Source: Castellaniella ginsengisoli
GTDB lineage: Bacteria; Pseudomonadota; Gammaproteobacteria; Burkholderiales; Burkholderiaceae_B
Reading direction: 5' to 3' (one strand)
Length of the DNA: 64,000 bases
NCBI RefSeq assembly: GCF_039523235.1
Contig: NZ_BAAAEX010000003.1
Both the position numbers and the translations under genes were made by a program. Under the pieces are notes generated by a model, which was not told where the DNA came from, searched no databases, and saw only the letters and a program-made list of their open reading frames with translations. Below are positions 43,945-53,535 of the stretch, in pieces. Within the stretch, counting starts at the first letter, position 1. Each line of letters begins with the position of its first letter.

Positions 43945-45525
43945 ATGCTGCCGGCCGCTCCTCCGAAAATCCCCTTGCTCGCGCGTCCGCCCGGCGCGGC
44001 CCTGGTGCTGCTCTGCCTGCTGGGCATGGTCGTGCTCTGGACGACACTGTGCGCCCTCAGCCATTCGGCGCCCGACCTGGACGGCATGGAAGAACTCGTC
44101 TGGGCGGCCAGCCTGGAACTGGGCTATGCCAAGCATCCGCCCCTGCCCTCCTGGTTCATGCACCTGGCCACGGAATTGCTGGGCCGGACCGTCTGGCTGC
44201 CTTTCCTGATGGGCCAGCTTTTCTCGGCGCTGGGGTTGTGGTTCGTCTGGAAACTGGGCCGCGACCTCACCACGCCCCATCGGGCGCTGATCGCCGTCCT
44301 GCTGGTCTCGACGACCGCCTATTTCTCGCTGCGCGGCACGATCTACAACCACAATACGGCGCAGCTCTGGTCGATCACCGCTTCGATCTGGCTGTGCCAC
44401 CGGGCGTTGCGCGGCGGCCGGATGCGCGACTGGGCGCTGCTGGGCGCAGTCGGCGGCCTGGCCATGCTGACCAAATACAGCGCCCTGATCCAGTTCGCCG
44501 CCTTTTTTCTCTATGCGCTGCGCAGCGGCGCACTGCGCCAGCCGGCCACCTGGCGCGGCATCGCCGTCGCCGCCGCGCTTTTCCTGCTGGTGTTGAGCCC
44601 GCACCTGTGGTGGCTGGACCAGCACCATTTCGCGCCGCTGCGCTATGCCGACGCTTCTCTGGATGCGGGCGGCCGGCTGGCGGCGCTGAAAGACCTGCTG
44701 GACTTCACCCTGGACCAGGCCGGACGCCTTGCGCCCATGGTGCTGGCGCTGGCCGCCTGGGCGCTCTGGCGCAAGCGCCGGGGCGACCAGGCGCCGGGCC
44801 ATGCGGCCAACGACGAGCGCTTCACGGCCGCAGACGCCGCCCCGCGCTACTGGCACGGCCTGGCGGCCGAGGATCGGCAGTTTCTGCTCTGGGTCGGCCT
44901 GGCGCCTTTTCTCAGTACGGTGCTGGTTTCAGTGGTGCTGGGTTCGCGGCTGGAGGCGTCCTGGGCCAGCACCTTCTTCGTGCTGTTCGGTTTCTACGGG
45001 CTGGGCTGGCTGCGCGGTCCCGAAACCGTGCAACTGCGCCGCATCCTGATCCTGGCGGCGGCGCTGCATCTCCTGATGGCCGTCGGCTACGCCGTCGCCC
45101 GCGGGCCGATCGCCCAATGGACGGGCCACGCGTCCCGCTCCACGTACCCCGGGCCGGCGCTGGCGGCGCACGCGCTGCGGCATTGGCAGGACCACCAACC
45201 GGGGCGGCCTTTGCGGGTCGTGGTCTCGAATACCTGGCTGGGCGGCAACATCGCCGTGCACACCGGCCCGGACACCCTGGTCTGGATCGATGCCAGCGAC
45301 GAGCAATCCCCCTGGTTCGCCCCGGGGACGGCCCTGCGCTGCGGCGCGCTGCTCGCCTTCAGCGAACGCGGGCGCGCGGCGCCGGCGCCGGCCGTCCGGG
45401 CCTTGTACGACGCGGCGCCATGGAAGGGCGTGGATGAGGTGCGCTGGTCGGGCCCCAAGGGGCGGGTGATCGACCTGCATTGGGCCGTGCTGCCCGCCAC
45501 GCCCGACTGCCTCAAGAACGACTAG
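43945..45525 (+). CDS. ArnT/PMT-like membrane glycosyltransferase (GT39 family)
   Basis: The 526-residue protein has about ten transmembrane segments. The first loop contains the paired acidic residue region (SHSAPDLDGMEELVWAASLELGY), typical of glycosyltransferase family 39 enzymes that use polyprenyl-phosphate sugars. The segment AKHPPLPSWFMHLATELLG is characteristic of this subgroup. The acceptor, lipid A or another envelope glycan, cannot be read from sequence. It overlaps the convergent PAS-GGDEF-EAL gene by four bases. Confidence 0.85.
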   Translation: MLPAAPPKIPLLARPPGAALVLLCLLGMVVLWTTLCALSHSAPDLDGMEELVWAASLELGYAKHPPLPSWFMHLATELLGRTVWLPFLMGQLFSALGLWFVWKLGRDLTTPHRALIAVLLVSTTAYFSLRGTIYNHNTAQLWSITASIWLCHRALRGGRMRDWALLGAVGGLAMLTKYSALIQFAAFFLYALRSGALRQPATWRGIAVAAALFLLVLSPHLWWLDQHHFAPLRYADASLDAGGRLAALKDLLDFTLDQAGRLAPMVLALAAWALWRKRRGDQAPGHAANDERFTAADAAPRYWHGLAAEDRQFLLWVGLAPFLSTVLVSVVLGSRLEASWASTFFVLFGFYGLGWLRGPETVQLRRILILAAALHLLMAVGYAVARGPIAQWTGHASRSTYPGPALAAHALRHWQDHQPGRPLRVVVSNTWLGGNIAVHTGPDTLVWIDASDEQSPWFAPGTALRCGALLAFSERGRAAPAPAVRALYDAAPWKGVDEVRWSGPKGRVIDLHWAVLPATPDCLKND

Positions 45526-47666
45526 CCGGGGCCGGGCCGCAGATCAGTGCCGTTGGCCAGCAGCGGCTCGAAATCGACGGGGGCCAGCGGCCGGGCGAAC
45601 AGATACCCCTGGCCGTAATCGCAGCCGGCGGCCGCCAGCAGCTCGTATTGTTCGCGCGACTCGATGCCTTCGGCCACCACGCGCAGGCCCAGCTTGTGCG
45701 CCAGCAGGATGACCGCTTCGCACAAGGCCAGATCGGGGCCGTCGGCGCTGAGATTGGCGACGAAGGATTGGTCGATCTTGAGAAAATCGATATTGAACTT
45801 GCGCAGGTAGGACAACGAGGAATAGCCGGTGCCGAAGTCGTCGAGCGCCACTTGCATGCCGGCTTCGCGAAAGGCGTCGAGCTGCCGCTGGATGCGCTCG
45901 TCGCCGGAGTCGATCAGCAGGCCCTCGGTGATTTCGACGATGACCTGGCGCGGCGACAGACCCAGGGTATCCAGATGACTGCGCCAGAAGGCGTGGTCCA
46001 GGCCCTCGTGGCGCAACTGGGCCGGCGAGATATTGACGCTGACTTGTATGTCCAGCCCGTACTGGCGGCGCCATTCGGCCACCTGGCGGGTGGCCTCGCA
46101 GAAGACCCAGTCTCCGATGGAGCGGATGATGCCGGTTTCCTCGGCCAGGGGGATGAATTCATTGGGCGACACCAGCCCGCGCACGGGATGGTGCCAGCGC
46201 AATAGGGTTTCGGCCTTGACGATGCGCCCGCTGGACAGATCGACGATGGGCTGGAAATCCAGCGTGAACTGGCTTTGATCCAGCGCCAGGTGCAGATCGT
46301 TGACCAGCCGCATGCGGGTCTGGGCCTGCTCCTGCATCGACAGCGTGAAATAGCAACTGCGGTTGCGGCCCTCGGCCTTGGCGGCATACATCGCCTGGTC
46401 GGCGTTGTTCAGCAGGGATTCCGCATCGGGGGCGTCGTCCGGATAGAACGTGATGCCGATGCTGGTGGAAATGAAGACGGTCTCGACCCCCAGGCGAAAG
46501 GGCTCGGCCAGCCGGCGCAGGATGTTGCGCGTCAGGCGCTCGACGTCGCGCGGCTCGCGGATGTCGTCCAGCAGGACCGTGAATTCATCGCCCCCCAGCC
46601 GGGCGACCGTGTCGCTCTGGCGCACGCAGCCGCTGAGCCGCCGGGCGGCCTCTTTCAGCAGTTCGTCGCCCATGGCGTGGCCCAGCGTGTCGTTGATTTC
46701 CTTGAAGCGGTCCAGATCCAGGAACAGCAGCCCGGTGCGCCCGCCGGTGCGGCGGGACTTGCGGATGCTTTGTTCCAGCCGGTCGTGGAACATCTGCCGG
46801 TTGGGCAGGTCGGTCAGGCGGTCGAAGTTGGCCTGCTTCCAGATGATGGCCTCGGCCTGCTTGATCTCGGCGATGTTGGAGAAGATCATCACCCGGCGAT
46901 GGACTTCGCCGTCCGTGCCATACGAGGTGTTGATGCTGAGCCATTCGGGGTAGAGCTCGCCGTTGGCGTGCTGGCCCCAGTGCTCGCCCTGCCAACTGCC
47001 GGTTTCCATCACCGTGCGCCACATGGTCCGGTAGAACTCACGGTCGTGGCACGGGGAATTCAGGCAGCGGACATGACGGCCGATGACCTCGGATTCGGGC
47101 CGGCCCCGCAGTTTCACGAACGCCGGATTGACGTCCAGGATGAAACCCTTGGGATCGAGCACCAGCATGCCCTCGCTGGTGCTGCGGTAGACCAGCGAGG
47201 CCAGCTCGGCCTGGCGGTCGGTATCGGGCAGGCACGCCCGGCGCGGCCGCATGACGTACAGGTGGCTGTGGCCTGTGGGCGCCGGGATGTGCGTGGCGGC
47301 GCCGGACAGCATGAGCGGCTGGCGCTGGCGATCCAGGCCCTGGCCGCGCCAGGGCAGGGTGTTGCGCGAGCCGGGCTGGCGCAGGCGCTGATTGATCTCG
47401 CGGCCATCGGGCAGCAGCGCCTCGACGCTCAGCCCGATGGCCGCGCCCTTGCGGTAGCCGAACAGGCGTTCGGCGCTGCGGTTCATGTAGACGATGCTGC
47501 CGCGCGTATCGGTCGCCAGGAAGGCGTCCTGGGAATAATCCCCCAACCGGATCAAAGCCAGGATATGGGAGCGGTCGGCGTGTTCGGACGATAACAATGC
47601 GGCGACGTCAGGACCGGGTTCCTGGACATAGAAAGGGATGGAAGGTTTGAGCAGGGGGAACATCAC
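45522..47666 (-). CDS. PAS-GGDEF-EAL cyclic di-GMP signalling protein
   Basis: The 714-residue cytoplasmic protein has two PAS domains (about 40-145 and 160-280), a GGDEF domain (about 285-450) and an EAL domain (about 460-705). GGDEF is intact (LGGDEFTVLL), with FDRLTDLPNRQMFHDRL before it. EAL catalytic residues also look conserved (KAETLLRWHHP, LDDFGTGYSSL, and ESREQYELL). It may therefore make or break c-di-GMP, with hydrolysis more often dominant in such proteins. No transmembrane segment is seen. The PAS ligand is unknown. Confidence 0.93.
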   Translation of the reverse strand: MMFPLLKPSIPFYVQEPGPDVAALLSSEHADRSHILALIRLGDYSQDAFLATDTRGSIVYMNRSAERLFGYRKGAAIGLSVEALLPDGREINQRLRQPGSRNTLPWRGQGLDRQRQPLMLSGAATHIPAPTGHSHLYVMRPRRACLPDTDRQAELASLVYRSTSEGMLVLDPKGFILDVNPAFVKLRGRPESEVIGRHVRCLNSPCHDREFYRTMWRTVMETGSWQGEHWGQHANGELYPEWLSINTSYGTDGEVHRRVMIFSNIAEIKQAEAIIWKQANFDRLTDLPNRQMFHDRLEQSIRKSRRTGGRTGLLFLDLDRFKEINDTLGHAMGDELLKEAARRLSGCVRQSDTVARLGGDEFTVLLDDIREPRDVERLTRNILRRLAEPFRLGVETVFISTSIGITFYPDDAPDAESLLNNADQAMYAAKAEGRNRSCYFTLSMQEQAQTRMRLVNDLHLALDQSQFTLDFQPIVDLSSGRIVKAETLLRWHHPVRGLVSPNEFIPLAEETGIIRSIGDWVFCEATRQVAEWRRQYGLDIQVSVNISPAQLRHEGLDHAFWRSHLDTLGLSPRQVIVEITEGLLIDSGDERIQRQLDAFREAGMQVALDDFGTGYSSLSYLRKFNIDFLKIDQSFVANLSADGPDLALCEAVILLAHKLGLRVVAEGIESREQYELLAAAGCDYGQGYLFARPLAPVDFEPLLANGTDLRPGPG

Positions 47667-47847
47667 ACGGTTGGGAGTGGATGTAGATCGGTCTTCACGA
47701 TGGAATCCGCTGAGCAGGAGCCTGCAACTTATCGAGTTTTAACACATCGATGTATTTGACAAACATCGGTATTATCCATGAGGTTCCTGCGGAAGACCGC
47801 ATGGCCCCGCTGGCCGCCAGGGTTTTCCGGGCCGCGGCGTGCCGTGC

Positions 47848-48492
47848 TCAGGGGGCTTCGCCGAAGTATTCCTTGAACCGGTGGCCCAGCTTGCGCGCCT
47901 TGGTGCGCAGGTACTGCTCGTTGTAGGGATTGCGGTTGACCTGCAGCGGGATGTGCTCGGCGATCGTGATGCCGAGGTCCGTCAGTACGCGCTCCTTGCG
48001 CGGATTGTTGGTCATCAGCCGGACGCTGCGGATGCCGAAATGCGCCAGCATGGGGCGGCACAGGTCGTAGCGGCGCAGGTCGGCCGGAAAACCCAGGCGT
48101 TCGTTGGCCTCGACCGTGTCGGCGCCTTCGTCCTGCAATTGATAGGCGCGGATCTTGTTCAGCAGGCCGATGCCCCGGCCTTCCTGGCGCAGATACATCA
48201 GGATGCCCCGCCCTTCCTCGGCAATGCGCTGCAAGGCGGCTTCCAGTTGCGCCCCGCAATCGCAGCGCTGGCTGAACAGCGCGTCGCCCGTCAAGCACTC
48301 GGAATGGATGCGCGCCAGCACGGGCGCATCGCCGCCGACATCGCCCAGCGTCAGGGCCACGTGCTCCTTGCCCGTGGCGGGTTCGACAAAGGCATGAATC
48401 CGGAAGACGGCCCACGGCATGGGCAGTTGGCTGGACGCGACGTATTGCAGCAGATCACCGTCTGCAGCGTCGGCATCGGAAGGGGAGGACAT
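47848..48492 (-). CDS. ribA: GTP cyclohydrolase II
   Basis: RibA opens the GTP ring in the first step of riboflavin synthesis. The 214 residues show the zinc site CLTGDALFSQRCDCG near residue 65, the catalytic RQEGRGIGLLNKIRAYQLQD segment near 100, and the C-terminal TNNPRK motif. It is a stand-alone RibA of the usual length. No FMN riboswitch pattern is seen in the 150 bases upstream. Confidence 0.96.
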   Translation of the reverse strand: MSSPSDADAADGDLLQYVASSQLPMPWAVFRIHAFVEPATGKEHVALTLGDVGGDAPVLARIHSECLTGDALFSQRCDCGAQLEAALQRIAEEGRGILMYLRQEGRGIGLLNKIRAYQLQDEGADTVEANERLGFPADLRRYDLCRPMLAHFGIRSVRLMTNNPRKERVLTDLGITIAEHIPLQVNRNPYNEQYLRTKARKLGHRFKEYFGEAP

Positions 48493-48572
48493 GGAGAAAC
48501 GCTTCGCAGAAGAAATGAAACGGGCTATAGATTAACACCGCGGGAAAATACCCCGCCGCGCAAGCCGCAAAA

Positions 48573-48612
48573 GAAAAAAACCCGGGTCCATGCACGAAGC
48601 ATGGAACCCGGG
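48573..48612 (-). terminator. Terminator after the liv operon
   Basis: On the minus strand CCCGGGTTCCATGC pairs with GCATGGACCCGGG with one bulge, followed by TTTTTTT. It lies 31 bases past the livF stop. Confidence 0.9.
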
Positions 48613-48642
48613 AATCGCCCGGCGGACCGAGCACGGTTACGG

Positions 48643-49347
48643 TCAGGCCTTGACGCCGAGATAGCGTTCGATGATCTCACCGTTTTCGTGCAGGTCTTTG
48701 GGCGTGCCCTCGTACACCACATGGCCGTTGTTGACGATATAGGCGCGGTCGGCCAGCGACAACGCCGCACGCACATTCTGTTCCACGATCACGATGGTCT
48801 GGCCCGCATCCGCCAGTTGGCGGCACACGGACATCAGGTCGCGCACGATCAGCGGGGCCAGCCCCTCGAAGGGCTCGTCCAGCAGGATGATGTCGGCGTT
48901 GCGGATCATGGCCCGCGCAATCGCCAGCATCTGCTGCTCGCCGCCCGAGAGCTGTTTGCCCCGGTTGCGCTTGCGTTCGGCCAGACGCGGGAAGGTCGCG
49001 TAAATCTCGTCCAGGGAACGGGGCGCGGACGCCGTCATGGCCGCCAGTTGCAGGTTTTCCTGAACCGTGATCGAACCGAACACGCGGCGCTCCTCGGGCA
49101 CCAGTTGGATGCCCAGCGCCGCGCGCCCATAGGGCGGCAGGTGCTGGATCTCGACGCCCCGGTGGCGGATCGCCCCGGACTTGACCTCGACCATGCCCAT
49201 GAGGGATTTCATCGTGGTGCTCTTGCCCGCGCCGTTGCGCCCCAGCAGGGCCACGACCTCGTGCTCCTCGATCCGCATCGAGACGTCAAAGAGGATGTGC
49301 GAATCACCGTAATAGCTGTTGATTTTGTCGACTTCAAGCAGACTCAT
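48643..49347 (-). CDS. livF: Branched-chain amino acid-type ABC transporter ATPase (LivF)
   Basis: The 234-residue ATPase has Walker A (LGRNGAGKSTT) near residue 36, the signature LSGGEQQMLAIARAM near 135, and Walker B IILLDEPFEGLAP near 155. It fits LivF, the second ATPase of HAAT-type uptake systems. GGAGGG precedes the ATG at 49347, within the end of the livMG gene (14-base overlap). It is the last gene of the operon and is followed by a strong terminator. Confidence 0.95.
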   Translation of the reverse strand: MSLLEVDKINSYYGDSHILFDVSMRIEEHEVVALLGRNGAGKSTTMKSLMGMVEVKSGAIRHRGVEIQHLPPYGRAALGIQLVPEERRVFGSITVQENLQLAAMTASAPRSLDEIYATFPRLAERKRNRGKQLSGGEQQMLAIARAMIRNADIILLDEPFEGLAPLIVRDLMSVCRQLADAGQTIVIVEQNVRAALSLADRAYIVNNGHVVYEGTPKDLHENGEIIERYLGVKA

Positions 49348-51223
49348 CGTCCATCCCTCCAAGATAGGCCGCCTGGACCGACGGATCGCGACGGATCTCC
49401 TCGGGGGTGCCTTCGGTCAGTTTGCGGCCTTCGTACAGAACCGTGATGCGCTCGGCGAGTTCGAACATGGCATCCATGTCGTGCTCGACGATCACCATGC
49501 TGCGGCCCTGGCGGATCGACTTGAGCAGCCCCACCACCATGACGCGCTCCTCGGGGCCCAGGCCCGCCAGAGGTTCGTCGAACAGCAGCACGTTCGCCCC
49601 CGTCGCCAGCGCCAGGCCGATCTCCAGGCGGCGTTTTTCGCCATAGGACATTTCGGAGACCTGCGTATCGGCCTGGTGGCCGAGATCCACCAGCGCGATG
49701 GCCGCATTGACCTGGGAATCCAGGTGATCAGAATGCAGGTTGCTCAGCAGATCGGCGCGATAGCGCCCGCGCAGCCGCGCCAGGACCGGGATCATGATGT
49801 TCTGACGCACGGTCAGGTGTTCGAAGAGCTGATTGATCTGATAGCTCTTGCTCATGCCCAGTTGGCAGACCGAGGTCACGCCGATGCCCGTGATTTCCTG
49901 GCCGCGGAAGAAGACCTTGCCCGTGGTCGTCGGCAACTCGCCCGCCAGCATGGCGAAGAAGGTGGACTTGCCGGCGCCGTTGGGGCCGATCACGCCGTGC
50001 AGTTCACCCTCACGCAGGGTGAAATCGATGTCCGAGTTGGCTTTCAGGCCGCCATAGTGCTTGCTGACGCCGCGCGCCTCCAGCACGGGCGCGCCGGGAC
50101 GGGTCGTCGCCAGGGGCGGCACGATGTCCAGGGATCCGGCCACACTCGTGCTGGCGCCGTCATCGATGTCGCCCGGCAACTGCTTGCGGCTGCGAAAGAG
50201 CGTGATCAGCGCGCCCGCCACCCCGTGGCGGAACACCGTCACCAGGACCACGAAGACAATGCCCAGAATCAGCTTCCAGTAGGGCCCCAGGCTACCGACC
50301 TGCTGCAGGCCCTCGTACAGGTAGAGCCAGATGGTGGCGCCCAGCAGGGGGCCCAGCAGCGTGCCGGCGCCGCCCATCACGGTCTGGATCACCAGTTGCG
50401 CGGAGGTATCCAGCGCGAAGGCGTCGGGCGGCATGTAGGACTGGAACAGCCCCAGCAGCCCGCCGGCCAGCCCGCCGTACGCGGCGGCGACCACGAAAAC
50501 GATTAGCTTGTACGACTGGATCGAGTGGCCCAGCGCCATGGCGCGCTTGGGATTGCCCTGGATCGCCTTGAGCACGGCGCCGAAGGGTGAACGCACGATA
50601 CGCCGGGCGATCAGATAGCCCAGGAAAAAGAGCGCCGCCACGAACCAGTACATCGGCCAGCCGCTGGAGATATGGATGTCGATGAAACCCAGGGACAGCT
50701 CCGGCGGCGGCACGCCGGCGATGCCGTTCTCACCGCCGGTATAGTCCTTGAATACCGAGTTCTCCATGAAGTAGAACATCTCGCCGAAGGCCAGCGTGCT
50801 CATGGCGAAGTAGATGCCGGTGCGCCGCAAGGTGAGATAGCCGATGATCAACCCCATGGCGGCGGCCGCCACCGTACCGATGGCCAGGGCCAGCAGCATG
50901 TTGGGCACCACGCCATCGGTCAGCAGATACGCCGTGACGAAGCCGCCCGTGCCGTAGAAGGCCGCCTGGCCGAAGGACAGCAGCCCGGTGTAGCCGAACA
51001 GCAGGTCGAAGCCCAGGCCGAACAGGCCCCAGATCAGAATGCGGGTGAGCAGGTCCGGGCTCATGCCCAGGGCCGGCAGGATGAAAGGGGCCACCAGCAG
51101 GCCGAGGCCCACCAGCATTTCCGGAAGCGATCTGCGCATGGCGCCTCCCGTGTTGTGTGCAGCCGGCTGTTGCATGGCAGTCCCTGCGCCGGCCGTCGCC
51201 GTTGTCGATTGAGCCGAGTTCAT
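49334..51223 (-). CDS. Fused permease-ATPase LivM-LivG
   Basis: One 629-residue chain joins a LivM-type permease (about 30-330, with many transmembrane segments and the GYTGLLSFGQAAFYG and GGAGTLLGPLLGA motifs) to a LivG-type ATPase (about 370-629; Walker A GPNGAGKST, signature MSYGEKRRLEIGLALA, Walker B LLFDEPLAGLGP). The linker carries Ser/Thr/Pro-rich sequence near 340-370. It overlaps livH by four bases. The fusion fixes a one-to-one ratio of permease to ATPase; transported substrate is likely an amino acid or amide. Confidence 0.93.
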   Translation of the reverse strand: MNSAQSTTATAGAGTAMQQPAAHNTGGAMRRSLPEMLVGLGLLVAPFILPALGMSPDLLTRILIWGLFGLGFDLLFGYTGLLSFGQAAFYGTGGFVTAYLLTDGVVPNMLLALAIGTVAAAAMGLIIGYLTLRRTGIYFAMSTLAFGEMFYFMENSVFKDYTGGENGIAGVPPPELSLGFIDIHISSGWPMYWFVAALFFLGYLIARRIVRSPFGAVLKAIQGNPKRAMALGHSIQSYKLIVFVVAAAYGGLAGGLLGLFQSYMPPDAFALDTSAQLVIQTVMGGAGTLLGPLLGATIWLYLYEGLQQVGSLGPYWKLILGIVFVVLVTVFRHGVAGALITLFRSRKQLPGDIDDGASTSVAGSLDIVPPLATTRPGAPVLEARGVSKHYGGLKANSDIDFTLREGELHGVIGPNGAGKSTFFAMLAGELPTTTGKVFFRGQEITGIGVTSVCQLGMSKSYQINQLFEHLTVRQNIMIPVLARLRGRYRADLLSNLHSDHLDSQVNAAIALVDLGHQADTQVSEMSYGEKRRLEIGLALATGANVLLFDEPLAGLGPEERVMVVGLLKSIRQGRSMVIVEHDMDAMFELAERITVLYEGRKLTEGTPEEIRRDPSVQAAYLGGMDDESA

Positions 51224-52095
51224 TCCCGTCCCTCCTGTCCCATGAGGCCCTGCGGGCGGAAGATCAGTACGAGCGCCATGGCGATGAACAGCATGACGTC
51301 CGAATACTGCGGATTGATCATGGCGGTCAGGCTGAGGATCTCGCCGGCGATGATGCCGCCGATGATCGCCCCGGGAAACGACCCCACCCCGCCGATCACC
51401 ACCACCACGAAGGACTCGACCAGATAGCGGAAGCCCATGTCGGGGGTCAGCGCGACGATGGGCGAATTGATCACCCCCGCGAAACCCGCGGCCATGGCGC
51501 CGATGCCGAACACCAGCAGGAAGGTGCGCTTGACGTTGATGCCCAGCGCATTGACCATCTGGGCGTCCTCGATGCCGGCGCGCACGATCAGCCCCAGGCT
51601 GGTGCGGTACAGCACGAAATACAGCAGCAGCAGCGTGGCCGCCGCGATGCCCAAGGTTTCAAGGCGGTACATCGGATAGATCAGACTGCCCAGGTGGGCG
51701 ATCCCCTGCCCCCATTCGGGCGGCGTGACCGACAGGCTGACGCCGCCGTACAGGCCGCGCACGATTTCAACCAGAATGATGCTGATGCCGAAAGTGACCA
51801 GAATCTGGTCTTCCGGCGGACGGCTATAGTATTTGCGCATCAGGCCGCGTTCCATCACGAGCCCGCACGCCAGGGCGACGGCCGAACCGCCGGCCACCGC
51901 CAGGACGAACGAATCCGTCAGGCCGTAGACCGTATACCCCGCATAGCCTCCCACGACGAACAGCGCGCCGTGGGCGAAATTGATGACGCCGAGCGTGCCA
52001 TAGATAATGGTCAGGCCGGTACTGATGAGCGCGAGCAACAGGCCGGTCGCCAGCCCATTGAACAATTGCGACAGAAACAAAGACATGCTCGGCAT
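51220..52095 (-). CDS. livH: Branched-chain amino acid-type ABC permease (LivH)
   Basis: The 291-residue inner-membrane permease shows the LivH hallmarks NGLATGLLLALISTGLTIIYGTLGVINFAHGALF at the N-terminus and GGVGSFPGAIIGGIIAGE near residue 220. About eight transmembrane segments are expected. It lies between the binding-protein gene and the fused livMG gene in a four-gene operon. Confidence 0.95.
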   Translation of the reverse strand: MPSMSLFLSQLFNGLATGLLLALISTGLTIIYGTLGVINFAHGALFVVGGYAGYTVYGLTDSFVLAVAGGSAVALACGLVMERGLMRKYYSRPPEDQILVTFGISIILVEIVRGLYGGVSLSVTPPEWGQGIAHLGSLIYPMYRLETLGIAAATLLLLYFVLYRTSLGLIVRAGIEDAQMVNALGINVKRTFLLVFGIGAMAAGFAGVINSPIVALTPDMGFRYLVESFVVVVIGGVGSFPGAIIGGIIAGEILSLTAMINPQYSDVMLFIAMALVLIFRPQGLMGQEGRE

Positions 52096-52173
52096 CGAGT
52101 TGCCTCCAGAGAGAATCCCGGAACTTGCGTCCGGCCATGGCTCCGGTCCGGGGCCATGGCCGGACGCCCGTGC

Positions 52174-53535
52174 TTAGACGTAATCGCCCATCTTGCAGCC
52201 CAGCAGACCGACCGGCGGCAGCACATCCTTGCCGCTGACCACCTGGACGACCTCGAAGAAGTCTTCCGGATTCTTCATGTCGGCAGGCTTCTTGCCGCGC
52301 AGAATCGGGAAGTCGACGATGCCTTGGTGGTCTTCGGCGCGGAACGTGACCTTGCCCACCGGGCTGTCGCGCAGTTCGCCGGCTTCAAGCGCCTTGACCA
52401 CGTCGACCGGGTAGAGGCTCTTGGCGCGTTCCACCGCATCGGCCCACAGAACCAGGGCCAGGTAGGCGTACATGGCCGAATCCCGAGGCTTGCTTTTGTA
52501 CTTCTTCTCGTAGGCCGCGACGAAGTCCTTGGCGACGGGCAGTTGGTCCTCCATGGTCCACCAGAAGCCCTGGGCGGCGTAGACGCCTTGCATGACTTCG
52601 GCGCCGACTTCCTTTTCCAGATAGGCGGACATGTAGGGGATGACGATCTTCATCTTGTCGAGCAGGCCGAACTGCTTGGCCTGCTTGATGGCGTTGGCGG
52701 CGTCCGCGCCATACGCCACGACCACCAGCACGTCGGCATCGGTGTTGGCGATGTTGATCAGATAGGAGCTGTAGTCCTTGGCCCCCAGCGGGTGGACCTG
52801 ATTGGTGACGGTGGACCAGCCTTCCTTCTCGGTGAACTCTTTCATCGACTGGGTGGTGGTATGGCCGTAGGTGTAGTCCGGCGTCAGGTAGGCGGCCTTG
52901 CGATTCTTGCCGAGTTCCTTGGCGACCACCGGGGCGATGGCCTTGCAAGCCATGTAGGCGAAGTAGCACAGGCGAAAGCCATAGCGCTGGCAATCCACGC
53001 CGGTCGTTTCGTTGGAGCCGGAAATGGCCGTGAAGTACGGGGTGTGTTCGCGGTTGCAGACTTTCTGCAGCGCGATGGCCACCGCGCTGCTGGTGCTGCC
53101 GGCGATCATCATGGCCTTGTTGTCGTGGATGAAGCGGGTCGCCGCCTGCACGCCGGTGTTGGGCTTGGTTTCGGCATCGGCCGAGCCGAGCACCAGTTTC
53201 TTGCCCAGGAGGCCGCCCTTGAGCAAGGGGGAAATCTTCTGGACCTCGGGCGCTCCGGCATTGATCTGCTCGGCGGCCAGTTCGTAGCCGTTCTTCTGCT
53301 CGGCGCCCTGAGCCGAATACGGGCCGGTCAGATCGACAGTCAGGCCGACGAAAACGGAATCGCCTTCCGCGCCGGCGGGCCAGGCCCCCAGGGGTTTCTT
53401 GTCGTCGGCCATCGCAACCCGGGCGGTGCCGGGCAGCAGCATGCCGCCGGCCACGCCGGCGGCACCGGCCTTCAGCACCGAACGGCGCTTGACCTGCGTC
53501 TGCATGGCTTGTCCCAAAGTCGTGTCATCTTTCAT
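52174..53535 (-). CDS. Periplasmic substrate-binding protein (LivJ-like), Tat-type signal
   Basis: The 453-residue binding protein starts with a twin-arginine-like signal (VKRRSVLKAGAAGVAGGMLL), suggesting export in folded form. Its mature part has the two-lobed Leu/Ile/Val-type fold (GLTVDLTGPYSAQGAEQKNGYELAAEQIN). The sequence AISGSNETTGVDC suggests a substrate-binding pocket of the urea/amide or hydrophobic amino-acid group; I cannot name the ligand. The ATG at 53535 is used; the longer frame upstream lacks support. It is the first gene of the liv-type operon, and 78 bases separate it from livH. Confidence 0.9.
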   Translation of the reverse strand: MKDDTTLGQAMQTQVKRRSVLKAGAAGVAGGMLLPGTARVAMADDKKPLGAWPAGAEGDSVFVGLTVDLTGPYSAQGAEQKNGYELAAEQINAGAPEVQKISPLLKGGLLGKKLVLGSADAETKPNTGVQAATRFIHDNKAMMIAGSTSSAVAIALQKVCNREHTPYFTAISGSNETTGVDCQRYGFRLCYFAYMACKAIAPVVAKELGKNRKAAYLTPDYTYGHTTTQSMKEFTEKEGWSTVTNQVHPLGAKDYSSYLINIANTDADVLVVVAYGADAANAIKQAKQFGLLDKMKIVIPYMSAYLEKEVGAEVMQGVYAAQGFWWTMEDQLPVAKDFVAAYEKKYKSKPRDSAMYAYLALVLWADAVERAKSLYPVDVVKALEAGELRDSPVGKVTFRAEDHQGIVDFPILRGKKPADMKNPEDFFEVVQVVSGKDVLPPVGLLGCKMGDYV

